Assembly: GCF_009917385.1 (NCBI RefSeq)
Contig: NZ_QWLJ01000011.1
Span: 62,001 to 126,000 of the forward strand
From: Roseburia sp. 1XD42-34
Lineage (GTDB): Bacteria > Bacillota > Bacilli > Bacillales > Amphibacillaceae
DNA length: 64,000 bases
Direction: 5' to 3'
Shown here one piece after another: positions 38,922-48,889 of the stretch; within the stretch, counting starts at the first letter, position 1, and the number at the start of each line of letters is the position of its first letter. The translations under genes and the position numbers were made by a program. The notes beneath the pieces were generated by a model. That model worked only from the letters and a program-made list of their open reading frames with translations. It ran no database searches and was not told the DNA's origin.

Positions 38922-40922
38922 GTGAAACGAATATGGCTTCGCGTAGTCTTGATTAGTTTACTTCTTTTAGGTACTTCGGGCTGCTTCAAATCGGAAGACC
39001 CCGAAGATATATATCAAGCATATTTAGCCAGCTGGAAGCAGATGGATTTTGAAAAAATGTATCAGTACCTGTCTCAAGCAACAAAAGAAAAAGTGTCAAA
39101 AGAGCAGTTTGTTAATCGGTATAAGAAAATTTATCAGGGTATAGAAGCTAAAGCCTTGAAGGTAGAAGCAATAAAAGACGAACAAGCGGATGATGAGTCT
39201 GAGGCGAAAGCTTTTAGATACCGTCTAAAAATGGACACCTTAGCTGGTCCTATTGAATTTGATAACGATATAACCATTGTAAAGGAAACAGATAAAGCAC
39301 CCAAGGATTGGGGCGTTGCGTGGGATCCTTCACTTATTTTCCCCTCTATGGAAGAAGGAGATCAGATATCTGTCCAACACTTAGATGCTTCTAGAGGAGA
39401 AATTAGGGACAAAAATGGGAGCGGATTAGCCATTAATGCAGAAACCAATGTGATCGGCGTCGTCCCAGAGAAACTTGAATCAGATCAGGCAAAGAGTAAG
39501 TTGCAAAAGCTTTTAGATATCGAAAAAAAAGAGATGAATCAGATATTAAATGCTAGCTGGGTAAAGCCAAATTCATTTGTTCCACTAGCTACGCTCCCTG
39601 TTAGCGAAAAAAATTTGGATGCCTATTTGGTAATACCCGGAGTCAAGGCTCAGGAGAAAACAGTGAGATTCTATCCTTTTGGTCCTGGTGCAGCACATTT
39701 AACTGGTTATGTCCGTGAAATTACTGCTGAACAACTTGCGAAACGAAAAGGAAAAGGTTATTCTGCCAGCGATATAATCGGTCAAGCTGGTTTAGAAAGC
39801 GTCTTTGAAGATCGTTTGAAAGGAAAGAACGGTGTACACATCTTTATCAAGCATGCTGATGGAAGCTTAAAACAGACACTTGCCAAAGTAGATGCCGTTC
39901 CGGGAGAGGACATTCAATTAACGATTGATGCAGCACTTCAGGATAGTATTTATCAGCAGCTTGATGGGGATGCAGGAACTGCTGCAGCTATTGAACCAAA
40001 AACGGGTGAGATTCTATCCTTAGTCAGTTCTCCTTCCTATGACCCCAACGCTTTTGTAACAGGTCTCTCAGACGAGCAATGGACAAAGTGGAGTAAGGAT
40101 CCCAAGAAGCCGTTATTAAATCGCTTTACCAATCTGTATGCACCTGGCTCTGTGTTTAAAACTCTAACAGCTGCAGTTGGATTAAAAACCGGAATAACGG
40201 ATCCAAATAAAGTCAGATATATAGACGATCTAAATTGGTCAAAGGATGAATCATGGGGAGATTACTATGTTACAAGAGTTAGCGCAAAGCCTAAGGTAAC
40301 ATTACGCGATGCTTTTGTTTATTCGGATAATATTTACTTTGCTCAAGAGGCATTGGATATTGGACTGGAAACTTATACACAAGAAATAAAGCGGTTTGGA
40401 TTTGAGGAAAAACTGCCTACTCCTATTACAATCAAACCTTCCATTCTCTCAAATAAAGGGATAAAAAATGAAATTCACTTAGCCGATTCAGCCTATGGTC
40501 AAGGAGAAGTGATGATGAGTCCTCTGCACTTAGCTTTAGTTTATACACCCTTTATCAATAATGGTGATATGCTACATGCTCACTTGCTCAAGGACGAAAA
40601 ACGAAAAATCTGGAGAAAGAAAATAGTTTCTCCAGAAATAGCCAATGAAATTACTAACTACCTTATCCAAGTAGTGGAAGATCCAAATGGTACTGCGCGC
40701 GGCGCTTATATTCCTGGTATGACCATTGCGGGCAAATCGGGAACGGCGGAAATCAAAGCAACGAAGGAGGACAAGGATGGAACGGAAAATGGCTGGTTTG
40801 TTGGCTATGATACGGAACAAGCTAAGCTGTTATTAACCATGATGGTTGAAGACGTAAAAGAGCGTGGGGGAAGTGGATATGTCGTATCGAAATCCGGAAA
40901 AATATTCCATTCTATCAAATAA
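38922..40922 (+). CDS. MecA-like (PBP2a/PBP3-type) class B penicillin-binding protein
   Basis: 666 residues from GTG 38922, which has GGAG nine bases upstream; the ATG at 38913 is too close to it. S. aureus PBP2a is 668. A lipoprotein-type signal (LLLLGTSGC) precedes an NTF2-like MecA_N domain (EDIYQAYLASWKQMDFEKMY), a dimerisation domain, and the transpeptidase domain with SVFK, SDN and KSGTAE motifs. It crosslinks peptidoglycan and, being inducible behind BlaI operators, probably gives low-affinity backup activity during beta-lactam exposure. Followed by a second PBP after 24 bases. Confidence 0.92.
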   Translation: MKRIWLRVVLISLLLLGTSGCFKSEDPEDIYQAYLASWKQMDFEKMYQYLSQATKEKVSKEQFVNRYKKIYQGIEAKALKVEAIKDEQADDESEAKAFRYRLKMDTLAGPIEFDNDITIVKETDKAPKDWGVAWDPSLIFPSMEEGDQISVQHLDASRGEIRDKNGSGLAINAETNVIGVVPEKLESDQAKSKLQKLLDIEKKEMNQILNASWVKPNSFVPLATLPVSEKNLDAYLVIPGVKAQEKTVRFYPFGPGAAHLTGYVREITAEQLAKRKGKGYSASDIIGQAGLESVFEDRLKGKNGVHIFIKHADGSLKQTLAKVDAVPGEDIQLTIDAALQDSIYQQLDGDAGTAAAIEPKTGEILSLVSSPSYDPNAFVTGLSDEQWTKWSKDPKKPLLNRFTNLYAPGSVFKTLTAAVGLKTGITDPNKVRYIDDLNWSKDESWGDYYVTRVSAKPKVTLRDAFVYSDNIYFAQEALDIGLETYTQEIKRFGFEEKLPTPITIKPSILSNKGIKNEIHLADSAYGQGEVMMSPLHLALVYTPFINNGDMLHAHLLKDEKRKIWRKKIVSPEIANEITNYLIQVVEDPNGTARGAYIPGMTIAGKSGTAEIKATKEDKDGTENGWFVGYDTEQAKLLLTMMVEDVKERGGSGYVVSKSGKIFHSIK

Positions 40923-40946
40923 TTATGGAAAAAGGGAAGAAATCAT

Positions 40947-43019
40947 ATGACTAAAAAGAAAAAAAGAGAGCAAATTTCCTTTCGCGTCAATATCGTCTTT
41001 CTGTTTATTTTCATCCTGTTTGCGATACTTATCCTTCAATTAGGAATCGTACAAATTTTACATGGAGAGAAGTTTCAAGATAAAATTGAGCAAACAATCC
41101 AAGAAACAGCTAAAATCTCAACTCCCAGAGGAAAAATGTACGACCGCAACTATCAAATAGTTGTCGATAATGAACCTGTATATGCTATCACATACACACC
41201 TCCCAAAGGGATTCAAGCGGAAGATCGTCTGGAGCTTGCTAAGAAGCTTTCCAAACGAATCACCATGGTGCCAAAAAGAAAGAAACCGCAAACTTACTTA
41301 GACAATCTATTGACAGAAAGGGATTTACAAGAATATGTGTATTTGCTGCATAAAAAGAAGGTGGAGGGAAGATTGCCTGAGCAAAAGAGAACTAACTTAA
41401 ATAACGGAGAAGCCTATCATGCTCTGCTGGATTTAATTAAAAAAGAGGAAATGAATCAGCTTACTGTTAAAGAAAAAGAAATTATTGCTATTAAAAAACA
41501 ATTGGATAAGGCAACTGAATTCACTCCCCATATCATTAAAAATGAAGGGGTGACCAAAAAAGAATATGCAAGCATTGCAGAAAATTTAACTGATCTACCA
41601 GGAATTAATGCAACAACGGATTGGAATCGTGCTTACCCATATGGTGAATCAATCCAAAGTCTATTCGGTAATATTTCATCACATAAAGAAGGACTACCTT
41701 TAGATCAATTAGAATATTATCTAACCCTTGGATATAGTCGTAATGACCGCGTTGGCACGAGCGGGCTGGAAAAACAGTATGAAGATCTGCTTCAAGGTCG
41801 AAAAGAACAAATGGTATATGAAACAAATAAACATGGTGAGATAGTGACCCAAAATGTTGCAGTAGACGGACAGCGAGGGAAGGATTTGGTTCTGACAATT
41901 GATATGGAATTACAACAAAAAGTAGATACTATTCTACGTGAAGAAATGAAGGCTGTAATAAACAAGTATCCATATGAAAATAGATATATGCAGGATGCCT
42001 TAGCGGTGGTTATCAAACCAAAAACAGGAGATTTATTGGCTGTTTCCGGACAACGTTATGACCAGGAAAGGAGGAAATTCTACCATGCCGCCCATAAGGC
42101 CATCTATAATCAGCATATTCCAGGCTCCGTAGTGAAAGGGGCTACCGTTTTAGCAGGTCTTCAATCAGGGGTTATTCAACCTGGTGAGAGGCTTTATGAT
42201 ATTCCCATGAAAATTAAAGGAACACCTGAAAAAAGTTCCTATACCGATTCAGCATTAGGTTGGCTAAATGACCTTGATGCTTTAAAGCGATCCTCGAATG
42301 TATACATGTTTTATACCGCCTTAAGAATGGGCGGGGAATATAATTATCAATATAATCAGCCTGTCTCATTTGATCCGGAGTCTTTTCAACAAATGCGCAA
42401 TTATTTCCACCAATTTGGATTAGGGATTACAACAGCTATTGATTTTCCGAATGAAAGCACAGGGTATAAGGGCGCAAATCCAGCCGCGGGTAATCTTATG
42501 GATTTTGCGATTGGACAATATGATACATATACAGTCTTGCAGCTCGCTCAATATGTGTCTACGATTGCCAACGATGGCTATAGAGTACGTCCGCATTTTT
42601 TAAAGGAAGTTCGCACTCCAAAGCCTTCATCTAGGGAAATCGGGCCTATATTTAGGAGTGCTCATACAACTGTATTAAACCGCGTGGAGATGAAACAGGA
42701 ATATATAAAGCGAGTACAGGAAGGCTTCCGACGCGCTTTTCAGGAACCAGGCGGTACCGCTTATACTGCATTTAACGATAAAAACTATGATGCTATAGGA
42801 AAAACGGGCACAGCAGAAAATACCTTTAACGGAGATTACACAGAAAACCTATCTCTCATTGGCTATGCGCCTAAAAACAACCCTGAGGTTGCCTTCGCTG
42901 TTGTCGTTCCTCACACTGGAAAAGCAGAAAATATTAACTTGAAAATAGGGGAACGAATGATGGATGCTTACTTTAACCTGAAAGAAAACAGGGGGAATCG
43001 TCAATCTAAAGGAGAGTAA
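40947..43019 (+). CDS. Class B penicillin-binding protein (PbpA/PBP2-type)
   Basis: 690 residues. A single N-terminal membrane anchor (VNIVFLFIFILFAILILQLG), then a PBP dimer domain beginning STPRGKMYDRN, and the transpeptidase with SVVK in PGSVVKGA, SSN in RSSNVYM and KTGTAE near 630. Transpeptidase of the elongation or septal type, resembling Bacillus PbpA/PbpH. It is in the same operon as the MecA-like PBP, so both are likely induced together. The basic C terminus (ENRGNRQSKGE) is unremarkable. Confidence 0.9.
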   Translation: MTKKKKREQISFRVNIVFLFIFILFAILILQLGIVQILHGEKFQDKIEQTIQETAKISTPRGKMYDRNYQIVVDNEPVYAITYTPPKGIQAEDRLELAKKLSKRITMVPKRKKPQTYLDNLLTERDLQEYVYLLHKKKVEGRLPEQKRTNLNNGEAYHALLDLIKKEEMNQLTVKEKEIIAIKKQLDKATEFTPHIIKNEGVTKKEYASIAENLTDLPGINATTDWNRAYPYGESIQSLFGNISSHKEGLPLDQLEYYLTLGYSRNDRVGTSGLEKQYEDLLQGRKEQMVYETNKHGEIVTQNVAVDGQRGKDLVLTIDMELQQKVDTILREEMKAVINKYPYENRYMQDALAVVIKPKTGDLLAVSGQRYDQERRKFYHAAHKAIYNQHIPGSVVKGATVLAGLQSGVIQPGERLYDIPMKIKGTPEKSSYTDSALGWLNDLDALKRSSNVYMFYTALRMGGEYNYQYNQPVSFDPESFQQMRNYFHQFGLGITTAIDFPNESTGYKGANPAAGNLMDFAIGQYDTYTVLQLAQYVSTIANDGYRVRPHFLKEVRTPKPSSREIGPIFRSAHTTVLNRVEMKQEYIKRVQEGFRRAFQEPGGTAYTAFNDKNYDAIGKTGTAENTFNGDYTENLSLIGYAPKNNPEVAFAVVVPHTGKAENINLKIGERMMDAYFNLKENRGNRQSKGE

Positions 43020-43830
43020 AAAGAGCTTAAGGATGATAGGAGAGAGGTGGAGGATATACCTTTTGTCATCTCTCTCATAAAGCCTATTAAACATCGAAGA
43101 CTAATATTCTCGAAAATAGGCACCCCATTCCAAAAGTCCCGAAATATTAACTCCGTCAAAACCTAATTAATGCGTTTTAAAAAATAACCTTACAAATGAA
43201 AGGAAATTTAACAAAGTATATAGAGATTCGTTAGGGGACAGTAACCGAGGATTTTGAATATAACGACCTGATGATAATCAAATAATAACTTAAAGAACAA
43301 AGGTGAAATTTATCAGATGTTAAACAGTGTTACCCGTACATCACTCACACCAGAACCTATTTTAAAACAACAATTAATATAATACAGAATATTATCCCCC
43401 CGTACTTAACAGATAATTTGATAATAACCCTCTGTCTTTCCAACATCTTATGGACAAATCTCCTTCTTTTATCAAAAGACTGTTATCCCAAATATTATGT
43501 TTTTGGTTTGTTAGGCTTTTAGGTTCTGGCAGCTGTTTTTTATGGCAATATTTTTATCTGAACGGTAGGTAAAAATAAAAGGAGAACCATTAAGTGGGGC
43601 CTTACTAGAAATGAATCATCTGAAAAAGCAGATAATTAGAAAAAAGGTATAATCCATAAAGGAAAAATGTACGGTGAACTGACAACTTATGTGCTCCTTT
43701 AGGGAGTTTTCAATCGTGGAACACCGATTACTGCATCTTGAACATAAAAAGAGTAATGTTACGTAGGATTTCCCTTCTTACCAGATCGTTTATTTTATGA
43801 TGAAGCCATCTAATAAAGGTGGTGTTCGTG
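43020..43830. other. 811-bp region without a recognised gene
   Basis: A+T-rich, with many stops on both strands. A short stretch near 43500-43560 reads FWQLFFMAIFLSE, possibly a scrap of a membrane transporter, but it is too short to assign. The pbp operon has no obvious strong terminator here. Confidence 0.4.
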
Positions 43831-44736
43831 ATGTTAGTAATAAACAATGTTAGTAAAAAATACGGAAAAACGACGGCTTTAAACGATATTTCCCTGAAGC
43901 TTAACAAGGGCGCTTGCTTAGGCTTAGTTGGTCCTAATGGAGCAGGGAAATCAACGCTTCTGAAAATTATTGTTCATATTGTTCAAGCATACGAAGGTAA
44001 GATTATCTTCACAGGTACATCCAATACTGATCAGAAACGAACCATTGGATATGTTCCTCAAGATATTTGTTTAGAAGAAAATGTCTCCGCCATCCAAAAC
44101 TTATATTTCTTTGGCAGGATATATCAATTACGTGGCAAAGCGTTACAAAAGCAAGCCGAGAAAGTACTGCGCTATGTCGGGTTGAGTGAGAGAAAAAAAG
44201 ATAAGGTGAAAACTTTTTCAGGCGGTATGAAACGCCGTTTAAATATAGGATGTGCCCTAATGCATGAGCCACAATTCATTATTATGGATGAGCCAACAGT
44301 CGGCATTGATCCACAATCAAGACATTATATTTTAGACATGATTAAGCAAATGAAGGAAGAAAACCGTACCATTATTTATTCTAGTCACTATATAGAGGAA
44401 GTAAATAAAATTTGCGATGAAGTCGCATTTATTGACCAAGGAAAATTAATTGAACATGACACTATCCATCGTTTAATCGAAAAACACGCTGTACCTGCAA
44501 TATTTTTCGCCTGTCCAAATAGCGAAAGTTTGCTTAAAGACCTCCATCAATTATCAGATCATATACAACCATATAAAAATGGCTATAAGCTAACAACAGC
44601 TCATCCTATGCGGACAATGGAAGAACTGCTGGGCATATGTAGAGAAAAAAAGCTGGCGTTAAAGCAATTTGAGCTGATCTATCCAACGTTAGAGGATATA
44701 TTTTTCAAGCTTACTGGGACGGAGCTTCGTGCTTAA
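43831..44736 (+). CDS. ABC transporter ATPase (BcrA/DrrA-type exporter)
   Basis: 301 residues from the ATG at 43831; AAAGGTGGT at proper spacing favours it over the upstream GTG. Walker A GPNGAGKSTLLK, Q-loop GYVPQD, signature FSGGMKRRLNIGCAL, Walker B FIIMDEPTVGIDPQ and a SHY switch. The normal Q-loop Gln distinguishes it from the LanF-type ATPase at 47237. It pairs with the ABC-2 permease that follows and with LytTR and DUF3021 genes. The export substrate is unknown; such modules often handle antimicrobial peptides or drugs. Confidence 0.88.
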   Translation: MLVINNVSKKYGKTTALNDISLKLNKGACLGLVGPNGAGKSTLLKIIVHIVQAYEGKIIFTGTSNTDQKRTIGYVPQDICLEENVSAIQNLYFFGRIYQLRGKALQKQAEKVLRYVGLSERKKDKVKTFSGGMKRRLNIGCALMHEPQFIIMDEPTVGIDPQSRHYILDMIKQMKEENRTIIYSSHYIEEVNKICDEVAFIDQGKLIEHDTIHRLIEKHAVPAIFFACPNSESLLKDLHQLSDHIQPYKNGYKLTTAHPMRTMEELLGICREKKLALKQFELIYPTLEDIFFKLTGTELRA

Positions 44737-44759
44737 AACAATAAAAGGAGGAACTAAGT

Positions 44760-45506
44760 ATGAGATCTATTTTGCAAATGGAACTGATGAAAAATGCACA
44801 GGATAAAGGACTTTACTTTTGGACATTTCTGTTGCCAATCATTTTTACTGTTTTATTTATTTCTATTTTTACTTCCGGAACAGAAGGAGCCGATAAAGAG
44901 TATGTAATTATATCCATTGTACCAGGTTATGTAGTGATGTTTGTGTTTTTCATAATGATCTCGATGGGGTTTTCGTTTATTGACGACCGTGATAAAGGAA
45001 TGGTAGCACGGCTTGCAAGTACACCCCTGTCTCCATACGCTTATCTGTTTGGAAAATGGTTGCCATATGTATTGCTTGTGTTTACTCAAATTATGGTATT
45101 GCTCACTTTTGGAAAAGTCGTATATAATATTCCAATAGAACAACCTTTATTGCTTGGTATGTTAGCACTTATCCTAACTATCTGCATTACAGGGCTTGGG
45201 CTGGCGTTGTCCTTACTTATCCGTACTAGCAACATGGGGGTCGCGGTTACACAAGTCATTGCTTTAGGGGGCGCATTATTAGGTGGACTTTGGATGCCCT
45301 TGGATGCGATGCCATCGCTTTTCCAAAAGATTGGAAAACTAACGCCTCAATATTGGGCACATAACGCATTTCAAGAAACGATGACCGGAACATTGGCTTA
45401 CAATGATTTCTTTATCGCTAGCCTCATTTTACTCACATTCGGTGCGGTTGGTTTCATTATTGCATTCTTTGCCTATCCAAGCTTTTTAAATCGCGCAAAG
45501 CATTAA
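44760..45506 (+). CDS. ABC-2 type exporter permease
   Basis: 248 residues with six hydrophobic segments and the ABC-2 motif region DDRDKGMVARLASTPLSPYAYLFGKW. Ends with a conserved membrane segment and LTPQYWAHNAFQETMTG. Forms the channel for the preceding ATPase. AAAGGAGG upstream of the ATG; 23 bases after the ATPase stop. Confidence 0.88.
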   Translation: MRSILQMELMKNAQDKGLYFWTFLLPIIFTVLFISIFTSGTEGADKEYVIISIVPGYVVMFVFFIMISMGFSFIDDRDKGMVARLASTPLSPYAYLFGKWLPYVLLVFTQIMVLLTFGKVVYNIPIEQPLLLGMLALILTICITGLGLALSLLIRTSNMGVAVTQVIALGGALLGGLWMPLDAMPSLFQKIGKLTPQYWAHNAFQETMTGTLAYNDFFIASLILLTFGAVGFIIAFFAYPSFLNRAKH

Positions 45507-45531
45507 TGGGTTCATTAGTGGGAGGAATATA

Positions 45532-45996
45532 ATGAAGGTTAAAATTGATATCGATGATCAATATGAGGAGACTTCCATTATTATTCAAACGAATGAGTGG
45601 ACAGATGAACTGCAGGAACTCGTTGCTTTGGTTAAGAAAGAAAAGCCGAAACGGTTATTTGGCGTGGAAGAGGATCAAACAGTTATTATAGATCCGGAAA
45701 CAGTTGATTATATTTATTCAGAAAAAAGGAAAGTTTACGCAGCACTGGAAAATGGACGACGACTAGAAATAAAAATGAAATTGTTTGAAGTAGAGGAAGC
45801 GCTTGCTAACAGTCATTTCATTCGTTTTTCTAAATCGGTGATTGGTAATGTAAATCGTATTCAGCGGTTTGAACTCTCCTTTAATGGAAATCTATGTGTT
45901 TACTTTTCCTCAGGAAATAAAGAATATATTACACGTAAATATGTGACAAGCGTTAAAGAGAAACTGACGTCGGGAGGACTTCGTCATGATAGCTAA
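45532..45996 (+). CDS. LytTR-domain DNA-binding regulator
   Basis: 154 residues with a C-terminal LytTR domain at about 55-150 (VDYIYSEKRKVYAALENGRRLEIKMKL; HFIRFSKSVIGNVNRIQRFELSFNGNL). There is no receiver domain, so it is one of the stand-alone LytTR proteins usually coupled to DUF3021 membrane partners that hold it inactive. Likely autoregulates this four-gene operon. GGGAGGAAT upstream of the ATG; the stop overlaps the next gene. Confidence 0.9.
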   Translation: MKVKIDIDDQYEETSIIIQTNEWTDELQELVALVKKEKPKRLFGVEEDQTVIIDPETVDYIYSEKRKVYAALENGRRLEIKMKLFEVEEALANSHFIRFSKSVIGNVNRIQRFELSFNGNLCVYFSSGNKEYITRKYVTSVKEKLTSGGLRHDS

Positions 45997-46420
45997 AATT
46001 TTGCGCCGAATGATATACGGAATCGCTTATGGGGCGATAGCAGTCTTCACCTTCTTAACAATTCTGATGATATTAAACATAACACTCCCTATCTTTCAAA
46101 TATGGCTTTATACGTTAGCAAGTCTTGCCCTTGGTATTTACTACGGTCTGGCCTCCTTTATTTTTGAGCTGGAAAGTTGGAGCCCTCTAAAGAAAATCTT
46201 AGTACACTACAGTTTATCTTTAACTATCTACTTTACCTTTGCGCTTTCTCTACACTGGGTTCCTTTCCATTGGAAAGCCGTTTTAATTACGATTATTGGC
46301 TTTACGATTATTTATGCGTTGTTTTGGTTTGGATACACGCTTTATTATAAGAGAGTTGAGTCATCTCTAAACGATACCTTGCAAAAAAAAAGTGAAAAAA
46401 AGGGGAGCAGGTGCTTGTAA
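45986..46420 (+). CDS. DUF3021 membrane protein
   Basis: 144 residues with four hydrophobic segments and the DUF3021 pattern (LASLALGIYYGLASFIFELESWSPLKKILVHY; WVPFHWKAVLITIIGF). It overlaps the LytTR gene by 11 bases. In related pairs the membrane protein inhibits the LytTR regulator until a signal is received. Last gene of the ABC-LytTR operon. Confidence 0.88.
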   Translation: MIAKILRRMIYGIAYGAIAVFTFLTILMILNITLPIFQIWLYTLASLALGIYYGLASFIFELESWSPLKKILVHYSLSLTIYFTFALSLHWVPFHWKAVLITIIGFTIIYALFWFGYTLYYKRVESSLNDTLQKKSEKKGSRCL

Positions 46421-46497
46421 CCTTCTTTCTCGGTAGAATAGTGTTTTAGTACCTTGCTCTTCCTAGCTGTTTGGCCCGCTCCTTGTTATCGAAAGAG

Positions 46498-46530
46498 GAA
46501 AAAAAGAAGCGGGGGCACTTTACCCCGCCA
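46498..46530. terminator. Hairpin after the DUF3021 gene
   Basis: GCGGGG (46509-46514) pairs with CCCCGC (46523-46528). The T-run lies on the minus-strand side (A-run at 46498-46505), so as a plus-strand terminator it is weak. The remaining 46531-47045 shows no gene. Confidence 0.4.
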
Positions 46531-47045
46531 ATTGTTAGTCTATATATAAATTAAGACATGTAGATCCTTTTACTGATTGCTGCATACGGATCTCCAATTC
46601 TTGAAAGGTGAGTATTGCACCTCGTATGCGAGATAAAATGGGATCGCCATACCACCAACTTCAACCACCGCCATCTGTTTACAGATCACTGACATAGCGA
46701 AAATAAACACAGTTATAGACCTTTATCGTTATCATTTGAAATACGAACATCTCTACCTGATCAAAACTTTACCCTCTCACAAGATTCTTACCCAATATAT
46801 GCCTTAACCAAAAGCGATTCAAAAAGGTTTTGGCAATAAATCCAAATAACCGTAGATCTGATTATGAAAAATCATATCTAGAGTTATTTCTAATTTGTAG
46901 TTCTATAGGTATGTTTAATTCTTTGTTTTAACTTTTGAAAATCCAAAGAAATGAAGAAGTAAATTATCATTTTTAAGATTCCTTTAATATTTATATTATA
47001 AACTATAACATAATCAAACCTTATTCTAATTAAAGGGGGGTTTTT

Positions 47046-47225
47046 ATGTTATTCATGGAAAAATTATTCATAACCATAGCCATTATTACGTTTATATTAT
47101 CCATTTCGTTGTTTATTATAGAAATTGTAAAAAATGGATTTAAGTTTAGTAATTTTAAATTAGCTGCAACTCTCTTTATTATTTACATTATAAGTTTTAT
47201 TGTTTTTTTAATTATACGTAACTAG
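47046..47225 (+). CDS. 59-aa hydrophobic protein, candidate lantibiotic immunity accessory
   Basis: A small ORF starting at ATG 47046 after AAAGGGGGG, ending 11 bases before lanF. Almost entirely two membrane helices (FITIAIITFILSISLFIIEI and LAATLFIIYIISFIVFLII) with a short basic loop between them. No named family is recognised. Position at the head of the LanFE operon and its shape are similar to small immunity or LanG/LanH-like accessory proteins. The role is inferred only from context. Confidence 0.6.
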   Translation: MLFMEKLFITIAIITFILSISLFIIEIVKNGFKFSNFKLAATLFIIYIISFIVFLIIRN

Positions 47226-47236
47226 GAGGAAATTTC

Positions 47237-48085
47237 ATGATACTGATAAAAGATGTTTCATATCATGTTGATGGGAAATCCATTTTAAAAAAAGTAAATC
47301 TTAAATTAAATAAAGGGAAAGTGTATGGGATACTAGGACCCAATGGAGCAGGAAAAACTACGTTATTTAAAGCTCTTTTAGGTGCAATAAAGTATGAAGG
47401 GGAGATACTTGATGATGATCATACGTTAGTTGGAAAACTAATAGAATATCCGGCTTTTTATCCTAACTTAAGTTGTTTTGAAAATTTAAAATTACATGCA
47501 TCTTATGCTCAATTAGATGACTGGCAAAGAAATATTGACAGCTTATTAAAGCTTGTAGGAATATTCCATGTTAAAAATAAAAAATTTAAGAGCCTATCTA
47601 TGGGAATGAAACAAAGATTAGGTGTAGCAAAAGCACTAATGGGAAATCCAAATACTTTATTATTAGATGAACCTACTAATGGTCTAGATCCTATGGGAAT
47701 AAAAGAGATGCGGAATTTAGTAGAAAAAGAAATAAGAAATAAAAATAGAATTGTTATGATTTCCAGTCATAATTTAAATGAGATTTCCCATATAACAGAT
47801 ACTATCATTTTTATAAACAACGGAGAAATAATATTGGAAATAGAAAACGAAGACGACACTTACATTATTGGGAAAGTTAGGGAAATATCAAATGAACAAA
47901 AAGAGGAAGAAATAACTTTATTAACGAACGATAAGAATGAAAATATAGTTGTTTTAAGCCGCAAAAAATTTGAAGCTATGAGTCAAAATAATACTATTTT
48001 TATGGAAGACATTCAATATGTAGATTTAGAAAATCTATATATTGAATTAATGTCACTAGGAATAACTGAGGTGAAAACCGTATGA
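47237..48085 (+). CDS. lanF: Lantibiotic immunity ABC transporter ATPase (LanF type)
   Basis: 282 residues. Walker A GPNGAGKTTLFK, signature LSMGMKQRLGVAKAL, Walker B TLLLDEPTNGLDP and SHNLNE switch. Where ordinary exporters have a Q-loop, this has LVGKLIEYPAFYPNLS: a Glu in place of Gln, the E-loop known as a mark of LanF immunity ATPases. It should drive removal of the mature lantibiotic from the producer membrane with LanE. AGGAGGAAA upstream; the stop overlaps the lanE start. An IS110 remnant separates it from the rest of the cluster. Confidence 0.85.
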   Translation: MILIKDVSYHVDGKSILKKVNLKLNKGKVYGILGPNGAGKTTLFKALLGAIKYEGEILDDDHTLVGKLIEYPAFYPNLSCFENLKLHASYAQLDDWQRNIDSLLKLVGIFHVKNKKFKSLSMGMKQRLGVAKALMGNPNTLLLDEPTNGLDPMGIKEMRNLVEKEIRNKNRIVMISSHNLNEISHITDTIIFINNGEIILEIENEDDTYIIGKVREISNEQKEEEITLLTNDKNENIVVLSRKKFEAMSQNNTIFMEDIQYVDLENLYIELMSLGITEVKTV

Positions 48086-48813
48086 TTCAACTAATTAAAA
48101 ATGAATTAATTAAAATAAGAAGTGAAAAATATATTAAATTTATTTTTATTTTAAACCTCATTCCTTTAATATTAAATTTTGCGAATTTTATTGTAAACAA
48201 CAGAAATATGGCTCTAGAGAATGGCTTTTACTTTACTTTTTATAACCAATATTTTATGTTGCTTCCTATTATTAGTAGTATTATCATTTCATCTATATTT
48301 TATATAGAATACAAAAATAATACGTATTTAGATTGGATAACATACAATATTTCGAGAATGAAATTATTTTTTTCAAAGTTACTTGTATCACTACTCATTA
48401 TGTTAATAATATTTCTCTCTAATCTAGTAATTCTATTGGGTTTTTATAGTGTGATAGATGGGGAAATTTCTAATCTATACAAAATAGTCTTGTCTTTCAC
48501 AACATTACACCTAATTGTTGTCATCAGTGTTTCTTTAATCTTTTCTGTAATCATCCAACTAACAAGAAACATTGTGATAAGTATTTCCATTGGAATAGGA
48601 GGTTCCCTTATTTCTATGATCTTAATGGCAGCTCCATTTTCATACATGATACCACTTACCTTCGGATATAGAGCTGGTTTATACTTTGTTGACAATGAAT
48701 TTTATTATGAAGATCCTTTATTTTCTACTTTTATGGGAATTGGATTAACTGTAATATTAACATTATTTATGTTAATACTGAGTTTGAAAATAATCAAGAA
48801 CAAAACTATCTAA
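48082..48813 (+). CDS. lanE: Lantibiotic immunity ABC transporter permease (LanE type)
   Basis: 243 residues with six membrane segments and the layout of LanE/BcrB-like ABC-2 permeases: short N terminus (LIKNELIKIRSEKYIKFIFI), long outside loop after TM1, paired helices, and a final hydrophobic helix. ATG overlaps the lanF stop by four bases. No separate LanG is present, so LanE may act as a homodimer or with the 59-aa protein. Confidence 0.8.
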   Translation: MIQLIKNELIKIRSEKYIKFIFILNLIPLILNFANFIVNNRNMALENGFYFTFYNQYFMLLPIISSIIISSIFYIEYKNNTYLDWITYNISRMKLFFSKLLVSLLIMLIIFLSNLVILLGFYSVIDGEISNLYKIVLSFTTLHLIVVISVSLIFSVIIQLTRNIVISISIGIGGSLISMILMAAPFSYMIPLTFGYRAGLYFVDNEFYYEDPLFSTFMGIGLTVILTLFMLILSLKIIKNKTI

Positions 48814-48834
48814 CTTTCTTTTATATTGTCAGCG

Positions 48835-48866
48835 TAAAGTCAAAAGCCCATTTTGAAGTGACTTTA
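48835..48866 (+). terminator. Possible terminator after lanE
   Basis: TAAAGTCA (48835-48842) pairs with TGACTTTA (48859-48866); the T-run is poor. It is also symmetric for the minus-strand IS remnant beside it. Confidence 0.35.
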
Positions 48867-48889
48867 ATAAGTTAGACATAAATCAAATG

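Noticed and set aside
43831..46420. ABC-LytTR-DUF3021 operon as part of the lantibiotic cluster
   Set aside because: Normal Q-loop ATPase, less A+T-rich sequence, and a self-contained regulator pair; a dedicated LanFE is present nearer the cluster. A role in peptide tolerance remains possible but is not supported by sequence.
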